Shown: piece by piece, positions 1 through 9,145 of the stretch
Layout of the letters: the number at the start of each line of letters is the position of its first letter
How positions within the stretch are numbered: position 1 is the first letter of the stretch
Source of the DNA: Natrinema hispanicum
GTDB lineage: Archaea > Halobacteriota > Halobacteria > Halobacteriales > Natrialbaceae
Direction of reading: 5' to 3'
Assembly: GCF_004217335.1 (NCBI RefSeq)
Contig: NZ_SHMP01000003.1
Span: 434,001-498,000, forward strand
Length of the DNA stretch: 64,000 bases
Notes under the pieces: model-generated
The model's database searches: none
Seen by the model: the letters and a program-made list of their open reading frames with translations, nothing else
Told to the model about the DNA's origin: nothing
Translations under genes and position numbers: made by a program

Positions 1-396
1 GGGCTTGACTATCCCAACGCTGATCAGAATCGCGTGATTCGACTGCAAAGTAGTTCTTCTGACCGTTTAGATTTTAATTGGAATGAGTTTAGACTTTATT
101 ATGTGTATGAAAATGTGGAAGTTACTATCATAACTGACCAGACTGCGTCGAATGAATTGTTCGTCAAAGATCTTCGCGTTGAACGAGACGGAGACGACAT
201 CACGGACGACATTGAAAAGGATGCAGCCGGCGATAGTCTTCGAGTCGTAACTGGCGACTTCAGGTGCCCGGCTCTCTTTGGCAGTCAGATATCCAGTAGT
301 ACGAACCTGATGGTATCACTCGAAGTCAGCAACGGGGCTGGAACCTTTTCTACCACACTTGATCGGAAGGTCACCGTTAAGTGCATATCCGACTAG
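1..396 (+). CDS. Partial secreted/surface protein, C-terminal part (5' end outside window)
   Basis: The frame is open from the first base of the window to a stop at 394-396, so this is the 3' end of a longer gene; the GTG at 34 need not be the start. The visible 131 residues are polar and beta-strand-like, with two cysteines (in FRCPAL and VKCISD) that could form a disulfide near the C-terminus. The gene precedes a large pilin-like protein and has the same lower-GC composition, so a cell-surface protein of the same kind is plausible. That is inference from context; no family was recognised. Confidence 0.6.
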   Translation, partial: GLDYPNADQNRVIRLQSSSSDRLDFNWNEFRLYYVYENVEVTIITDQTASNELFVKDLRVERDGDDITDDIEKDAAGDSLRVVTGDFRCPALFGSQISSSTNLMVSLEVSNGAGTFSTTLDRKVTVKCISD

Positions 397-954
397 GAGT
401 TATGGAGTTGTCATCGCGTGATCACGGGTTTCTAGGAGGAGTCAACCTTCATCCATTCGCGTGGCCGCATTTAATCGAGACAATACAGTTGGTACCGTCT
501 ACATGAAGAGGTATCGAGATAGCGCAGGCACGCACAACCAGTGAAACCCGCCTATTATTTTATCTTAGTCCATTAGAATTATATTGATTCAATTTTCAAT
601 CAACTGTATATTTTCGAAAGTCTACGGATAAATATAGAAAATGTATCACAATCGATTGGGGCAGCGATGTCGATGGTGAGATTATACTCACGTGGGGTGT
701 AACAGTCACTGGTGATATCACTACAGTTGGCAATACGAATATCGACGACGGTGCAGTCGTTAATGGTGATGGAATCGAATAGCGATTCTGCTCCGAGCGG
801 TTAGAAAGGCTATTACTATCAGATATATTTATTTCTCACTGCACTCGAAAGCGGTTTTTGCGCTCTCAAGCGCCCCTTGAGGAAGAACAGTACTTCCTTA
901 CCGCCTATAATGGCAATAAGGTATATAAAATAGGGTTAACGACAGGGCTACAAG
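397..954. other. AT-rich intergenic region with a possible decayed reading frame and the promoter of the next gene
   Basis: No intact gene is visible in these 558 bases. Composition is much more AT-rich than the rest of the window. A frame without a start codon runs from about 600 to a stop at 780-782; its last residues read NTNIDDGAVVNGDGIE. They resemble the C-terminus of the downstream 1049-residue protein, which contains DTNINIGSDNVILG, so this may be the tail of a degraded paralogue. The final 60 bases hold a TATA box for the gene at 955. Confidence 0.4.
921..930 (+). promoter_or_regulatory. TATA box for the pilin-like gene at 955
   Basis: GTATATAAAA is centred about 29 bases before the ATG at 955, the usual archaeal spacing for a transcript that starts at or just before the start codon. 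No Shine-Dalgarno-like sequence lies between it and the ATG. Confidence 0.7.
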
Positions 955-3900
955 ATGAAATTAAGGGGAATATTGAAAGACAGGTCACCCGATAAACGAG
1001 GTGTATCCCCAGTCGTCGGCTTCGCGCTTCTGAGTATGATTGTAATGCTCGCTGTAGCGTTGCTACTTATCACTGGTGTCCCATTTTTCGATGCGATTGA
1101 GGACAAGACTAGCGAGGAGCGGGCAAAGATGTACATGACAGAGACGGATCACACGCTCTCAACGGTGGCAACAACAGATGATGTTCGATCAATTCCAGTG
1201 CCACCCGACGCCGATGCATCGATCGTGGACGATGGTGAGATGACAGTCTCTTGGTACAACGAATCGACGGACAAGCCATTCGAGAATGGCTGTGTGGCAC
1301 CGGTGAACACTTCGGGCGAACTGAACGCACTCAAATACGACCTCGAAGACGGTACCGAAATCGTCCACCAAGCAGGCGGTATCTGGAAACACACCGACAG
1401 TTCGTCCACAGTCATCTCCGAGCCCAACATCGCCTATACCAACGCGTCAGGTGAGAAAACAGGGTCATTACGGCTTCAGGTAATGCAATTCGAGAAGGGC
1501 GACATCGGTGACTCCAGATTAGCTGCGAAAGCGAATTGGGACAAGACGGCGGCGCTGACCGAAGAAATCGAAAAGAAGAGGAGCTGTAACGGCGAAAATA
1601 TCGCGTTTCGTATCGAAGACACTACCTACCAAGACGCGTGGTACGACTATCTCAAGGATGCGCTCGGAGCAAATGAATACGATGAGGTCGAAATAGCTAG
1701 GATTGGCTCCGACACTGTCCACGTGGAGATCGAAGGAATCCGACGGACGGACGGGCCTGTGTCGATTATTGTAAAGGAAGATAGAGGAATCCGAGCTCCG
1801 AACGGGGATCCGATAGAACCGCCGGTCATCGACGGTTCACAGCTCTTCCGCGTCGCCACTGTAATCGAGAATGTTGGAGACACAACAGAAGAACAGCAAA
1901 TTACAGCGACAATTCTAGATGATGGGACAGAAGTCACAAGCGACACAGAGTCGGTTAAGCTTAGCCCCGGTGGTACGGAGAACCTCGGACGAACCGCTGG
2001 CGGAGATTTCGTCCAGTTCGAGCCGGGTAACTTCAAGCACAAACTCACATACGGCGAGACCTACAGTTACACGGTCGCAACCGAAGATGACGAACTCGAC
2101 GATCCAGGATCGTTCTACTACGGTAAAAAGGGGACCGAGTTCAGAATCGTCGACCCTGCTGACGGGACGATTGACCCGGACGTTGAAGACGGGAACGCGA
2201 CGATCGATCTTGAAGTACAAAACGTCGGTACCGAGAACACGACGGGCGAGGACATCACCCTCGAGTTCGACGACCTCGAATTCGAAGACACGCAGAATCT
2301 GGATCTCAACTACGGTGCCAGCGGAACGGTCAAGTGGGAAATAAACAAGAGCACATTGCCACAGGGCAACAATGGCTTCACAGTCACGGTTGACGGCGAT
2401 GAAATCGCGAACGGAACGGTCGTCGGAACGGCCAGCGGCGACGGCGGAGCGTTCGTTGTCGTAGAGGATGAGGGTGCCGGGAACGATCAGATCGTCGAAG
2501 ACGACGGAACACCGTTCGAAGTGCGTGCAGGGGTTATGAGCACGTATCCGAGCGATAACGTTACACAGGACGTTACGCTGATGATTCCCGATGCAGGCAT
2601 CGAAATCGACGAACCGACGACGCTTGACAGCGGCGAAAGCGAGACAGTCGGATTCAATGTCAATCCTGACGACTACGCTTTCGAACACGGGAGGGTTTAC
2701 GAGTACGACGTGCAAGCCGAAGAGAGCAGTCTGAACGAGACTGGGACGTTTTACTTTGGACATCAAAGAACCGAATTCGAACTATCAAACGGAAACGCGA
2801 CGGTCGGCGACAAGGAGATCACCATCACGGCCGATCTGCACAATACGGGTGTCGATGACGGCGAACAGAATGTCACCCTTGATCTCGATCTCCGTGATCC
2901 GCCCGAGGACCTCAAAAAAGACCCTTACGCAGAACCGATCGACGCGGGAATCGTCAACCGATCATTCGGCGAGAACGATACCGTCGAACTTCCGATCAAC
3001 CAGAGCGTACTCGTCGACGGCACCTACGACGCAACGATCGAGACGGACGACGACAAGCTGGAAGTAACGTTCAACGTCACTGCCGGCGTGGATCCGGGTC
3101 GTGTCGAACTCGAAGACATCGAGGACGCGAACGTGAGTGTGGAAGTTCTTGCTTCGCAGGTGTCCGGAGACGGTTCAATGTGGGTTCGCGACGGTTGGGG
3201 GTGGGACATAGTACCCGTTCACCATCTAGCACCGATGACGCTCGAAGTGGTGGCCGACGGGAAAACAGCACACACGTTCGAAAACCCCCATGGCGGAAAC
3301 AATATCAATACCGGACCGACTTGGCAGGACAATAGCGATGACAGCTACACGTACGAGTTCACCGTAAAAGACAAAACGGAGCTCACTCTGAGGAACACGA
3401 GATATAGCATTTGTCGAGAAGAAACGACAGATCCAACCACTCTCACTCACTACGATGGTCCGACTGATCGTGCCTTTACATGGTGCGATGACGTTCCCGG
3501 GGCCCCTGGATCGATAACGTTCGGCCCGATAGACGCGTCACAGGACGCCAATCTTCAGAACGTCCGGGTCCGGAGCGCCGAGAATAACACGATTCCAGCA
3601 CTTCCAGCAGGAGAAGAACAACAGTTGAGTGCCACAGAAGTGCTCGAGCAGCGAGGCCTGGTCGAAGAAGGGGGGAACGAACTCGACCTCGGTCCGGGAG
3701 AGTTCGTGTTCCTCTTCGAGAACACCGAATCGACGAGTGAAGACGACATCGACGCGCTTTGGAACGAGGCGACCGCAGCCTACGAAGAAAACCCTGACGA
3801 CACTCACGATCCGAACTTCAACGACCTGATCGTCTACGTCGAAGTCGAGCGAGCGGGTGTCAATCCCGGAAAACCGAGTATCACGATTGTTCCGGGCGAC

Positions 3901-4104
3901 GGTAACGAAGCAGATATCGATCCCGGCAAAGGCGACGAGGCTGGAACGCCCGCTGACCCAGAACTCAACATCGATGGTGAGGTCGACGAGAGTGATTCAC
4001 CCGATATCGGGGCTGGCGACTCTGATCCGGATACCACGGGGACAGGGACGATGACTAACGATACCAACATCAATATCGGGTCAGACAACGTCATCCTAGG
4101 CTAG
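955..4104 (+). CDS. Large pilin-like surface protein with archaeal type IV pilin N-terminus and Ig-like repeats
   Basis: The 1049-residue protein begins with a class III (prepilin-type) signal. A charged leader ending in DKRG is followed by VSPVVGFALLSMIVMLAVAL, the hydrophobic segment typical of archaeal type IV pilin-like proteins processed by PibD. The rest is extracellular and acidic. From about residue 300 to 700 there are three related blocks of roughly 130 residues, each with an N-x-G-x-x-x-x-x-Q-N/D-V-T core and a terminal FYYG- or FYFGH-like motif (SFYYGKKGTEF, TFYFGHQRTEF), suggesting CARDB/Ig-like repeats. The C-terminal ~100 residues are Gly/Asp/Thr-rich. Haloarchaeal type IV pilins are usually under 200 residues, so this is more likely an anchored adhesin or envelope protein than a pilus subunit. 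A TATA box lies 29 bases upstream. Confidence 0.75.
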   Translation: MKLRGILKDRSPDKRGVSPVVGFALLSMIVMLAVALLLITGVPFFDAIEDKTSEERAKMYMTETDHTLSTVATTDDVRSIPVPPDADASIVDDGEMTVSWYNESTDKPFENGCVAPVNTSGELNALKYDLEDGTEIVHQAGGIWKHTDSSSTVISEPNIAYTNASGEKTGSLRLQVMQFEKGDIGDSRLAAKANWDKTAALTEEIEKKRSCNGENIAFRIEDTTYQDAWYDYLKDALGANEYDEVEIARIGSDTVHVEIEGIRRTDGPVSIIVKEDRGIRAPNGDPIEPPVIDGSQLFRVATVIENVGDTTEEQQITATILDDGTEVTSDTESVKLSPGGTENLGRTAGGDFVQFEPGNFKHKLTYGETYSYTVATEDDELDDPGSFYYGKKGTEFRIVDPADGTIDPDVEDGNATIDLEVQNVGTENTTGEDITLEFDDLEFEDTQNLDLNYGASGTVKWEINKSTLPQGNNGFTVTVDGDEIANGTVVGTASGDGGAFVVVEDEGAGNDQIVEDDGTPFEVRAGVMSTYPSDNVTQDVTLMIPDAGIEIDEPTTLDSGESETVGFNVNPDDYAFEHGRVYEYDVQAEESSLNETGTFYFGHQRTEFELSNGNATVGDKEITITADLHNTGVDDGEQNVTLDLDLRDPPEDLKKDPYAEPIDAGIVNRSFGENDTVELPINQSVLVDGTYDATIETDDDKLEVTFNVTAGVDPGRVELEDIEDANVSVEVLASQVSGDGSMWVRDGWGWDIVPVHHLAPMTLEVVADGKTAHTFENPHGGNNINTGPTWQDNSDDSYTYEFTVKDKTELTLRNTRYSICREETTDPTTLTHYDGPTDRAFTWCDDVPGAPGSITFGPIDASQDANLQNVRVRSAENNTIPALPAGEEQQLSATEVLEQRGLVEEGGNELDLGPGEFVFLFENTESTSEDDIDALWNEATAAYEENPDDTHDPNFNDLIVYVEVERAGVNPGKPSITIVPGDGNEADIDPGKGDEAGTPADPELNIDGEVDESDSPDIGAGDSDPDTTGTGTMTNDTNINIGSDNVILG

Positions 4105-4317
4105 ATTCCCCGATCGTCGTCTCTTGTACTCTCGGTTCGAACGACAGGCTGACCAAGGAGCAGTTCGGTTTCCGGTCGTTGACAGCCTCGAGGCCCTCGA
4201 GTTGGTTGAATGTCGGTTGCGACCTCTTCGTCCAGCCAGCAACCAGTCCACGTTAATTGGCCGCCTCAAGAAACCCAACCCGAACGCCTTTTCAGCCCCG
4301 CCCGCAGACATCCACCC

Positions 4318-4632
4318 ATGTCGACCGAATCGATCAGCGACCGGCGCGAACACATCCGCTCGGTGGGCGTGACGGCGTTGTCCGCGCTGCTGGGCGTCGC
4401 CGCGGCGCTGGCCTCTGCGGCCTGGGTTGGGGTGTCCGAGGCAGCCGCCCAGGACACGCAGGCGCTCGCGTTCGTCCTCGGCGCGATCTTCGTCCAGTAT
4501 GTTCTCATCAACGCTGCGGGGATCTACGAGGAAGACGAGTTCGGGACGAAACACTACCTGTTCGTCGCGTTCATGACCTTTGCGCTGTGGTTCGTCACGT
4601 GGGGCATCCTGCTGACTGCGGAGGCGTCCTAA
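4318..4632 (+). CDS. EMC6-like small membrane protein
   Basis: The 104-residue protein has three predicted membrane segments (about residues 14-36, 46-64 and 80-99), the last reading FMTFALWFVTWGILLT, a strongly conserved segment of the haloarchaeal EMC6-like membrane proteins. The ATG at 4318 is chosen over an upstream one at 4210 because residues before MSTES are not membrane-protein-like. It ends one base before the RLI start at 4634, so the two are almost certainly cotranscribed; the same pairing is common in haloarchaea. A role in membrane-protein insertion is suggested only by the eukaryotic EMC6 similarity. Confidence 0.75.
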   Translation: MSTESISDRREHIRSVGVTALSALLGVAAALASAAWVGVSEAAAQDTQALAFVLGAIFVQYVLINAAGIYEEDEFGTKHYLFVAFMTFALWFVTWGILLTAEAS

Positions 4633-4633
4633 G

Positions 4634-6448
4634 ATGGCAGACGACAGCATCGCCGTCGTAGACCTAGACCGATGTCAGCCCGACCGGTGTAGCTACGAGT
4701 GCAAGAACTACTGTCCGCCGAATCGCACTGGCAAGGAGTGTATTACCCTCCGCGGCGAGGAGACCGACGAGGGCCAACCCGAACAGATCCACATCTCCGA
4801 AGAGATCTGTCTGGGCGAAACCTGCGGGATCTGCGTCGAGAAATGCCCCTTCGACGCGATCGAGATCATCAATCTCCCGAAAGAGCTGCAGGACGATCCC
4901 GCCCATCGCTACGGCGAGAACGCCTTCTCGCTGTACGGGCTGCCCGCACCACAGGACGGGCAGGTCACTGGCATTCTGGGTCCCAACGGAATCGGGAAGA
5001 CGACCGCCGTTCGCATCCTCGCAGGCGAACTCGAGCCCAACCTCGGCCGTCACGACGACGAGCCGGGCTGGGACGAGGTGCTCGAGGCCTACCGCGGGAC
5101 CGAACTGCAGGATTACATCGCGGACGTCCGCGACGGCGACGTCACCATCGCGCGAAAGCCCCAGTACGTCGACCAGATTCCCAACAGCTTCGACGGCAAC
5201 ACCCGCGAGCTGTTAGAGCAAACCGACGAGCGCGGTGCGCTCGAGTCGCTCGTTGAGCGGCTCTCGATCGGCCCGGTCATGGACCAGTCGATCGACGACC
5301 TCTCGGGTGGCGAACTCCAGCGGGTTGCGCTGGCGGCGACGCTGGCTCGAGATACGGACTTCTACTTCCTCGACGAAATCACGCCGTATCTGGACATCGG
5401 CCAGCGCGTGACGGCAGCACGGCTGATCCGCGAACTCGCCGAGGAAGAGGACAAGTCGATGCTCGTCATCGAACACGACCTCGCAATCTTGGACTTGCTC
5501 GCAGATACGCTCCACGTCGCCTACGGTGAGCCCGGGGCCTACGGTGTCATCACCTCGCCGAAATCGGTCCGCAACGGGATCAACGAGTACCTGGCAGGCT
5601 ATCTCGAGAACGAGAACATGCGGATTCGCCCGAATCCGATCGAGTTCGAGGAACACGCCCCCCGGACTGCGAGCCACGCCGACACGCTCGTCGAGTATCC
5701 CGATCTCACCAAGAGCTACGGCGACGGCGAGTTCAGCCTCGAGATCGAAGGCGGTGAGATTCGCGAGAACGAAGTGCTTGGCATCGTCGGCCCCAACGGG
5801 ATCGGGAAGTCGACGTTCGCGAAGCTGTTGACGGGCAATCTCGAGCCCGACGAGGGCGATGCCGATCTCGACCTCGAGATTTCCTACAAGCCCCAGTACG
5901 TCACCATCGACCAGCCGATGCGGGTTGACGCGTTCCTCTCCTCGATCACGGACCAGTTCGGCTCGTCGTACTGGAACACCGAGATCGCCCAGCCGCTCCA
6001 ACTCGAGCGGATCATGGAGCAGAACCTCTCGGATCTCTCCGGTGGGGAACGCCAGCGGGTCGCGATTGCGGCCTGTCTCTCTGACTCGGCGGATCTCTAC
6101 CTGCTCGACGAACCGTCGGCGCATCTGGACGTCGAACAGCGCGTGCAGGCAACCAGTGCGATCCGTCGGTATGCCGAACAGCAGGACGCCACCGTGTTAG
6201 TCATCGACCACGACATCTACATGATGGACTTACTCGCCGACCGGCTGATGGTCTTCGACGGCGAACCCGCCGTCCACGGTCGTGCTGGCCAACCACAGCC
6301 GATGCGCGACGGCATGAACGAGTTCCTTGCGAACCTCGAGGTCACGTTCCGTCGTGACGAACGGACCTCGCGTCCGCGGATCAACAAGCCCGAGTCTCAG
6401 CTGGATCGCCAGCAGAAAAGCGAAGGCGAGTACTACTACGCGCCGTAG
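4634..6448 (+). CDS. RLI/ABCE1 ribosome-recycling ATPase
   Basis: This 604-residue cytoplasmic protein has the full ABCE1 architecture. An N-terminal ferredoxin-like domain has cysteines at 14, 19, 23 and 27 and the later cluster CLGETCGICVEKCP. It is followed by two ABC ATPase domains. Walker A sites are GPNGIGKT at residue 116 and GPNGIGKST at 386; signature motifs LSGGELQR (about 223) and LSGGERQR (about 468) are intact, as are the Walker B and His-loop regions. ABCE1 splits ribosomal subunits after termination. The length matches the family. It follows the EMC6-like gene with a 1-base gap. Confidence 0.97.
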   Translation: MADDSIAVVDLDRCQPDRCSYECKNYCPPNRTGKECITLRGEETDEGQPEQIHISEEICLGETCGICVEKCPFDAIEIINLPKELQDDPAHRYGENAFSLYGLPAPQDGQVTGILGPNGIGKTTAVRILAGELEPNLGRHDDEPGWDEVLEAYRGTELQDYIADVRDGDVTIARKPQYVDQIPNSFDGNTRELLEQTDERGALESLVERLSIGPVMDQSIDDLSGGELQRVALAATLARDTDFYFLDEITPYLDIGQRVTAARLIRELAEEEDKSMLVIEHDLAILDLLADTLHVAYGEPGAYGVITSPKSVRNGINEYLAGYLENENMRIRPNPIEFEEHAPRTASHADTLVEYPDLTKSYGDGEFSLEIEGGEIRENEVLGIVGPNGIGKSTFAKLLTGNLEPDEGDADLDLEISYKPQYVTIDQPMRVDAFLSSITDQFGSSYWNTEIAQPLQLERIMEQNLSDLSGGERQRVAIAACLSDSADLYLLDEPSAHLDVEQRVQATSAIRRYAEQQDATVLVIDHDIYMMDLLADRLMVFDGEPAVHGRAGQPQPMRDGMNEFLANLEVTFRRDERTSRPRINKPESQLDRQQKSEGEYYYAP

Positions 6449-6529
6449 GCTCACAAATCGGCCCTTCTCGAGACGGAATCAGTCGCCGAGCCCAGAACTT
6501 ATACTCGAGTGGATAGTCATGGCTGCAGT

Positions 6530-7702
6530 ATGCCCGTCAGTGACGACACGGACGCGACCGACGACGCAGTCGGTCGCCGAACGCTGCTCCGTGCGAAGGA
6601 GCTGTTGCAGTCGTCCCCGCTCGGTGCCGAACGCGCCGTCCGGGCTGGCGGTGAGCGTGCGGGCTCGGAGCCAGGTTCTGCTGCCGGTGAGTTCCTGGGC
6701 AGCGACCACGACGGGCGATCGTATCGGCTGTACGTGCCACCCGGCTACGACGCCGACAAGCCGGTGCCGTTGCTCGTGTTCTTGCATGGCTGTCGACAGA
6801 CGCCAGCGGCGTTTGCGGCCGAAACCGGGATGAACGAGGTTGCAGCGGACGAGACGTTTCTGGTCGCCTACCCGAAACAGTCGCGCTTTGGAAACCCGCT
6901 CCGGTGTTGGAACTGGTACGACGACACGGAGGCCACACGCGGGAGCGGTGAACTCGCCTGGCTCGCCGACCTCACGCGCAGCGTGACAGCCGAGTTTGCC
7001 GTCGACGAGGATCGGGTGTACGTCGCCGGCCTCTCGGCCGGCGGGTCGATGGCGGCTCGAGCGATCGTCGAATACGCCGACCTATTCGCTGCGGCGGGCG
7101 TTCACAGCGGACCTGCCTACGACGCCGTCGGAAGCGCGTTTTCGGCACTGTCACAGATGTATCGTGGCGACAGGCAGGACGGACGCGAGGCAGGGATCGA
7201 AGCGTACGAGGCGATGGGCGACCGTTCGCGTGCGATTCCGACAATCGTCTTCCACGGGACCGATGACGATATCGTCGACGTGACCAACGCCCGGCAGCTT
7301 ACCGAGGGCACGCTCCGGGCGAGCCATCTCGGAGTCGACGGCGGCGAAGAGACGCTCGAGATCGAGCCCGACCGAGTGGAGACCGGCACAAGCGGCCCGT
7401 ACGAGTATGCCAGACGCCAGTATCGCGACGCGACCGGAACCCTCGTCGTCGAGGAATGGCTCGTCGATGGCATGGGCCATGCGTGGTCCGGCGGCAGTTC
7501 CGACGGTCGGTTTACCGCACCCGACGGGCCGGACGCGAGTCGCCTCCTGTGGGAGTTCGTCAGCGAGTACGAGCAGTCGACACTCGAGGCTGCCGCCGAC
7601 GCCCGGTGGACGCTGCCGGTCGTCGGCCCCGTCTCGCTTGGCTGGCTCTCGCGAGTGCAAGCGCGGGGACGGGAGGCGGTCTCGCGACTGCTCGAGCGGT
7701 GA
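6530..7702 (+). CDS. PHB depolymerase-type alpha/beta-hydrolase esterase
   Basis: The 390-residue protein matches the esterase PHB depolymerase (LpqC-like) family. It has the oxyanion-region motif FLHGCRQTP, the nucleophile elbow GLSAGGSM with the likely catalytic Ser at 169, an acidic candidate in FHGTDDDIVD, and a His in DGMGHAWSGG. These enzymes hydrolyse short-chain hydroxyalkanoate or other esters; the substrate here is unknown. No clear signal peptide is seen, so it is probably intracellular. The ATG at 6530 is preferred to a GTG at 6509 because a TATA element (CTTATACT, about 6498) lies 27-30 bases upstream. Confidence 0.85.
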   Translation: MPVSDDTDATDDAVGRRTLLRAKELLQSSPLGAERAVRAGGERAGSEPGSAAGEFLGSDHDGRSYRLYVPPGYDADKPVPLLVFLHGCRQTPAAFAAETGMNEVAADETFLVAYPKQSRFGNPLRCWNWYDDTEATRGSGELAWLADLTRSVTAEFAVDEDRVYVAGLSAGGSMAARAIVEYADLFAAAGVHSGPAYDAVGSAFSALSQMYRGDRQDGREAGIEAYEAMGDRSRAIPTIVFHGTDDDIVDVTNARQLTEGTLRASHLGVDGGEETLEIEPDRVETGTSGPYEYARRQYRDATGTLVVEEWLVDGMGHAWSGGSSDGRFTAPDGPDASRLLWEFVSEYEQSTLEAAADARWTLPVVGPVSLGWLSRVQARGREAVSRLLER

Positions 7703-7768
7703 CCGACGACGCGAGACAATGATCGCTGCGGTGGTGATATCGTACCGACAAACAGTGGCGGAACGTGG

Positions 7769-8290
7769 TTAACTAATCAACCGCTGACAGCTCCCACAGA
7801 GGTTCTCTTCTTTGATGTCGACCTCGCGGACCGTCGGCGAGAAGTTCATCACACAGCGGTTGTTGTCGCAGTGCTCGAGGCCGTAGGTGTGGCCGATCTC
7901 GTGGACGATCTCTTTGCGGACCCGATCCTCGAAGATATCGGCGGCGCTTTGATTCGAGAAGCCGCCGTCGCTCGAGGTCTGGAGCCGGTAGGTAGAGACG
8001 ACGCTGCCGCTGCCGTCGAGATACGCGAGTCCGAACACGTAGTTTCGACGCCGATAGAAGAGGTCGTGGGGTGTGATCGCGATATTCTTCGTGCCGCGGC
8101 CGACGCGCTCGGCCAGTTGAATGAACGTCTCGGCGGAGTACTGGTTCCGGTCGGAGTCATACGCACCGTTTGGAACTGACTGCGAATCGTTGATCGACAC
8201 GTCGCAGTCGTAGACCGATCGCAGTGCAGAAGAGGCCGCCCGCTTGACCTCGGCGGAGACGTTTCCGACCGGCACGATATCGACGAGCAT
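7769..8290 (-). CDS. amzA: Archaemetzincin zinc metalloprotease
   Basis: The 173-residue product carries the signature HEIGHTYGLEH (residues 130-140), followed by the family-specific CDNNRCVM and CGSC, giving four cysteines that bind a second zinc. This is the archaemetzincin (UPF0054-unrelated, AmzA/M54) pattern of a short single-domain peptidase. The ATG at 8290 fits the usual family start MLVDIVPVG. A TATA-like TTTATGCC lies 25-30 bases upstream on the minus strand, so a leaderless start there is favoured over an in-frame ATG at 8316. It is transcribed divergently from the UPF0146 gene at 8330. Confidence 0.93.
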   Translation of the reverse strand: MLVDIVPVGNVSAEVKRAASSALRSVYDCDVSINDSQSVPNGAYDSDRNQYSAETFIQLAERVGRGTKNIAITPHDLFYRRRNYVFGLAYLDGSGSVVSTYRLQTSSDGGFSNQSAADIFEDRVRKEIVHEIGHTYGLEHCDNNRCVMNFSPTVREVDIKEENLCGSCQRLIS

Positions 8291-8329
8291 AGCAAGTGCT
8301 ATGACCGCGGGTGGCATAAACGTCCCGCC

Positions 8330-8731
8330 ATGGCCGACTCTCGCCGGAATCCTGACGCAATAGTCGATTACCTCACTGCGTACGAGCGAGTCGTCGAAAT
8401 CGGGATCGGCCGCCGGCCCGACCTCGCTCGAGCGCTCGCCGAGCGCGGAGTGGCAGTCACCGCAACGGACATCTACGACCGTGACGTGCCAGCGGGTGTG
8501 ACGTTCGTGCGCGACGATATCGTCGATCCCGAGCCGTCGGTCTACGCGGACGCGGACGCAATCTACGCGCGGAACCTGCCGCCGGAACTTCACCGGCCGG
8601 CACTCGAGGTCGCACGGACGGTCGACGCTGCGTTCGTCTTTACGACCCTCGGCGGAGACCAGCCCGCAGTGCCGGTCGAGCGCAAGACGATCGAGTCCGG
8701 GACGCTGTACGTCGCTCGAGCGGTTCACTGA
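8330..8731 (+). CDS. UPF0146 family protein
   Basis: This 133-residue soluble protein has a Rossmann-like start (VVEIGIGRRPDLARAL) and the motifs ATDIYDRDVP and YARNLPPELH found in archaeal UPF0146 proteins. The N-terminus resembles a SAM-dependent methyltransferase fold, but no activity has been assigned to the family. It is divergent from archaemetzincin, with only 39 bases between start codons. Confidence 0.88.
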   Translation: MADSRRNPDAIVDYLTAYERVVEIGIGRRPDLARALAERGVAVTATDIYDRDVPAGVTFVRDDIVDPEPSVYADADAIYARNLPPELHRPALEVARTVDAAFVFTTLGGDQPAVPVERKTIESGTLYVARAVH

Positions 8732-8733
8732 GA

Positions 8734-8767
8734 GAACGGCCTGCCGGTCACAATGTGACCGCCGTTC
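8734..8767. terminator. Inverted repeat after the UPF0146 gene
   Basis: GAACGGC (8734-8740) pairs with GCCGTTC (8761-8767), and within it GGTCAC (8746-8751) pairs with GTGACC (8755-8760), giving a long interrupted hairpin directly after the stop codon. It lies between two genes in the same direction. A transcript-end structure is more likely than an operator, but the sequence does not decide this. Confidence 0.4.
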
Positions 8768-8837
8768 TGGGCCGGCAATCGCATCCGTTGATGCTGTCGG
8801 GATGGATTATAATACCGCTGTGCTGGTGGTGGTCAGC

Positions 8838-9047
8838 ATGGAATTGAGTGCTCGGAACCGACTCGATGGAACCGTCCAGTCGATCGAGACGGATGGTATC
8901 ATGGCCGAGGTCACGGTCGAGACAACGGGTGGCCAGACGGTGACAGCAGTGATTACGACCAGTTCAGTAGACCGCCTCGGAATCGCAGAGGGAGACGAGG
9001 TGAACGCGGTGATCAAGGCGACAGCGGTGATGATCGAAAACGAGTAA
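8838..9047 (+). CDS. TOBE-domain (molbindin-like) small protein
   Basis: The 69-residue protein is a single TOBE/Mop unit: it starts [13 protein letters not shown] and contains a hydrophobic beta core ending in [12 protein letters not shown]. Mop-type molbindins bind molybdate or tungstate oxyanions and form oligomers in the cytoplasm. The start at 8838 is chosen because ATTATAAT at about 8806-8813 sits 27-30 bases upstream and the family begins at this methionine; an earlier ATG at 8802 would put the TATA box inside the gene. No molybdate transporter is adjacent. Confidence 0.85.
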   Translation: MELSARNRLDGTVQSIETDGIMAEVTVETTGGQTVTAVITTSSVDRLGIAEGDEVNAVIKATAVMIENE

Positions 9048-9145
9048 CCGAAGACGAGGAGTACTTTTCGTCCCGATCGGGGAGCCGCGCTGTGTCCGCA
9101 AGCGAATCCGACCGCCTTTATTCCCAGCGCCTCGTCAGGGCGGGT

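Noticed and set aside
7721-7774. 17-codon frame MIAAVVISYRQ after the esterase gene
   Set aside because: Too short to support, with no promoter or conservation evidence.
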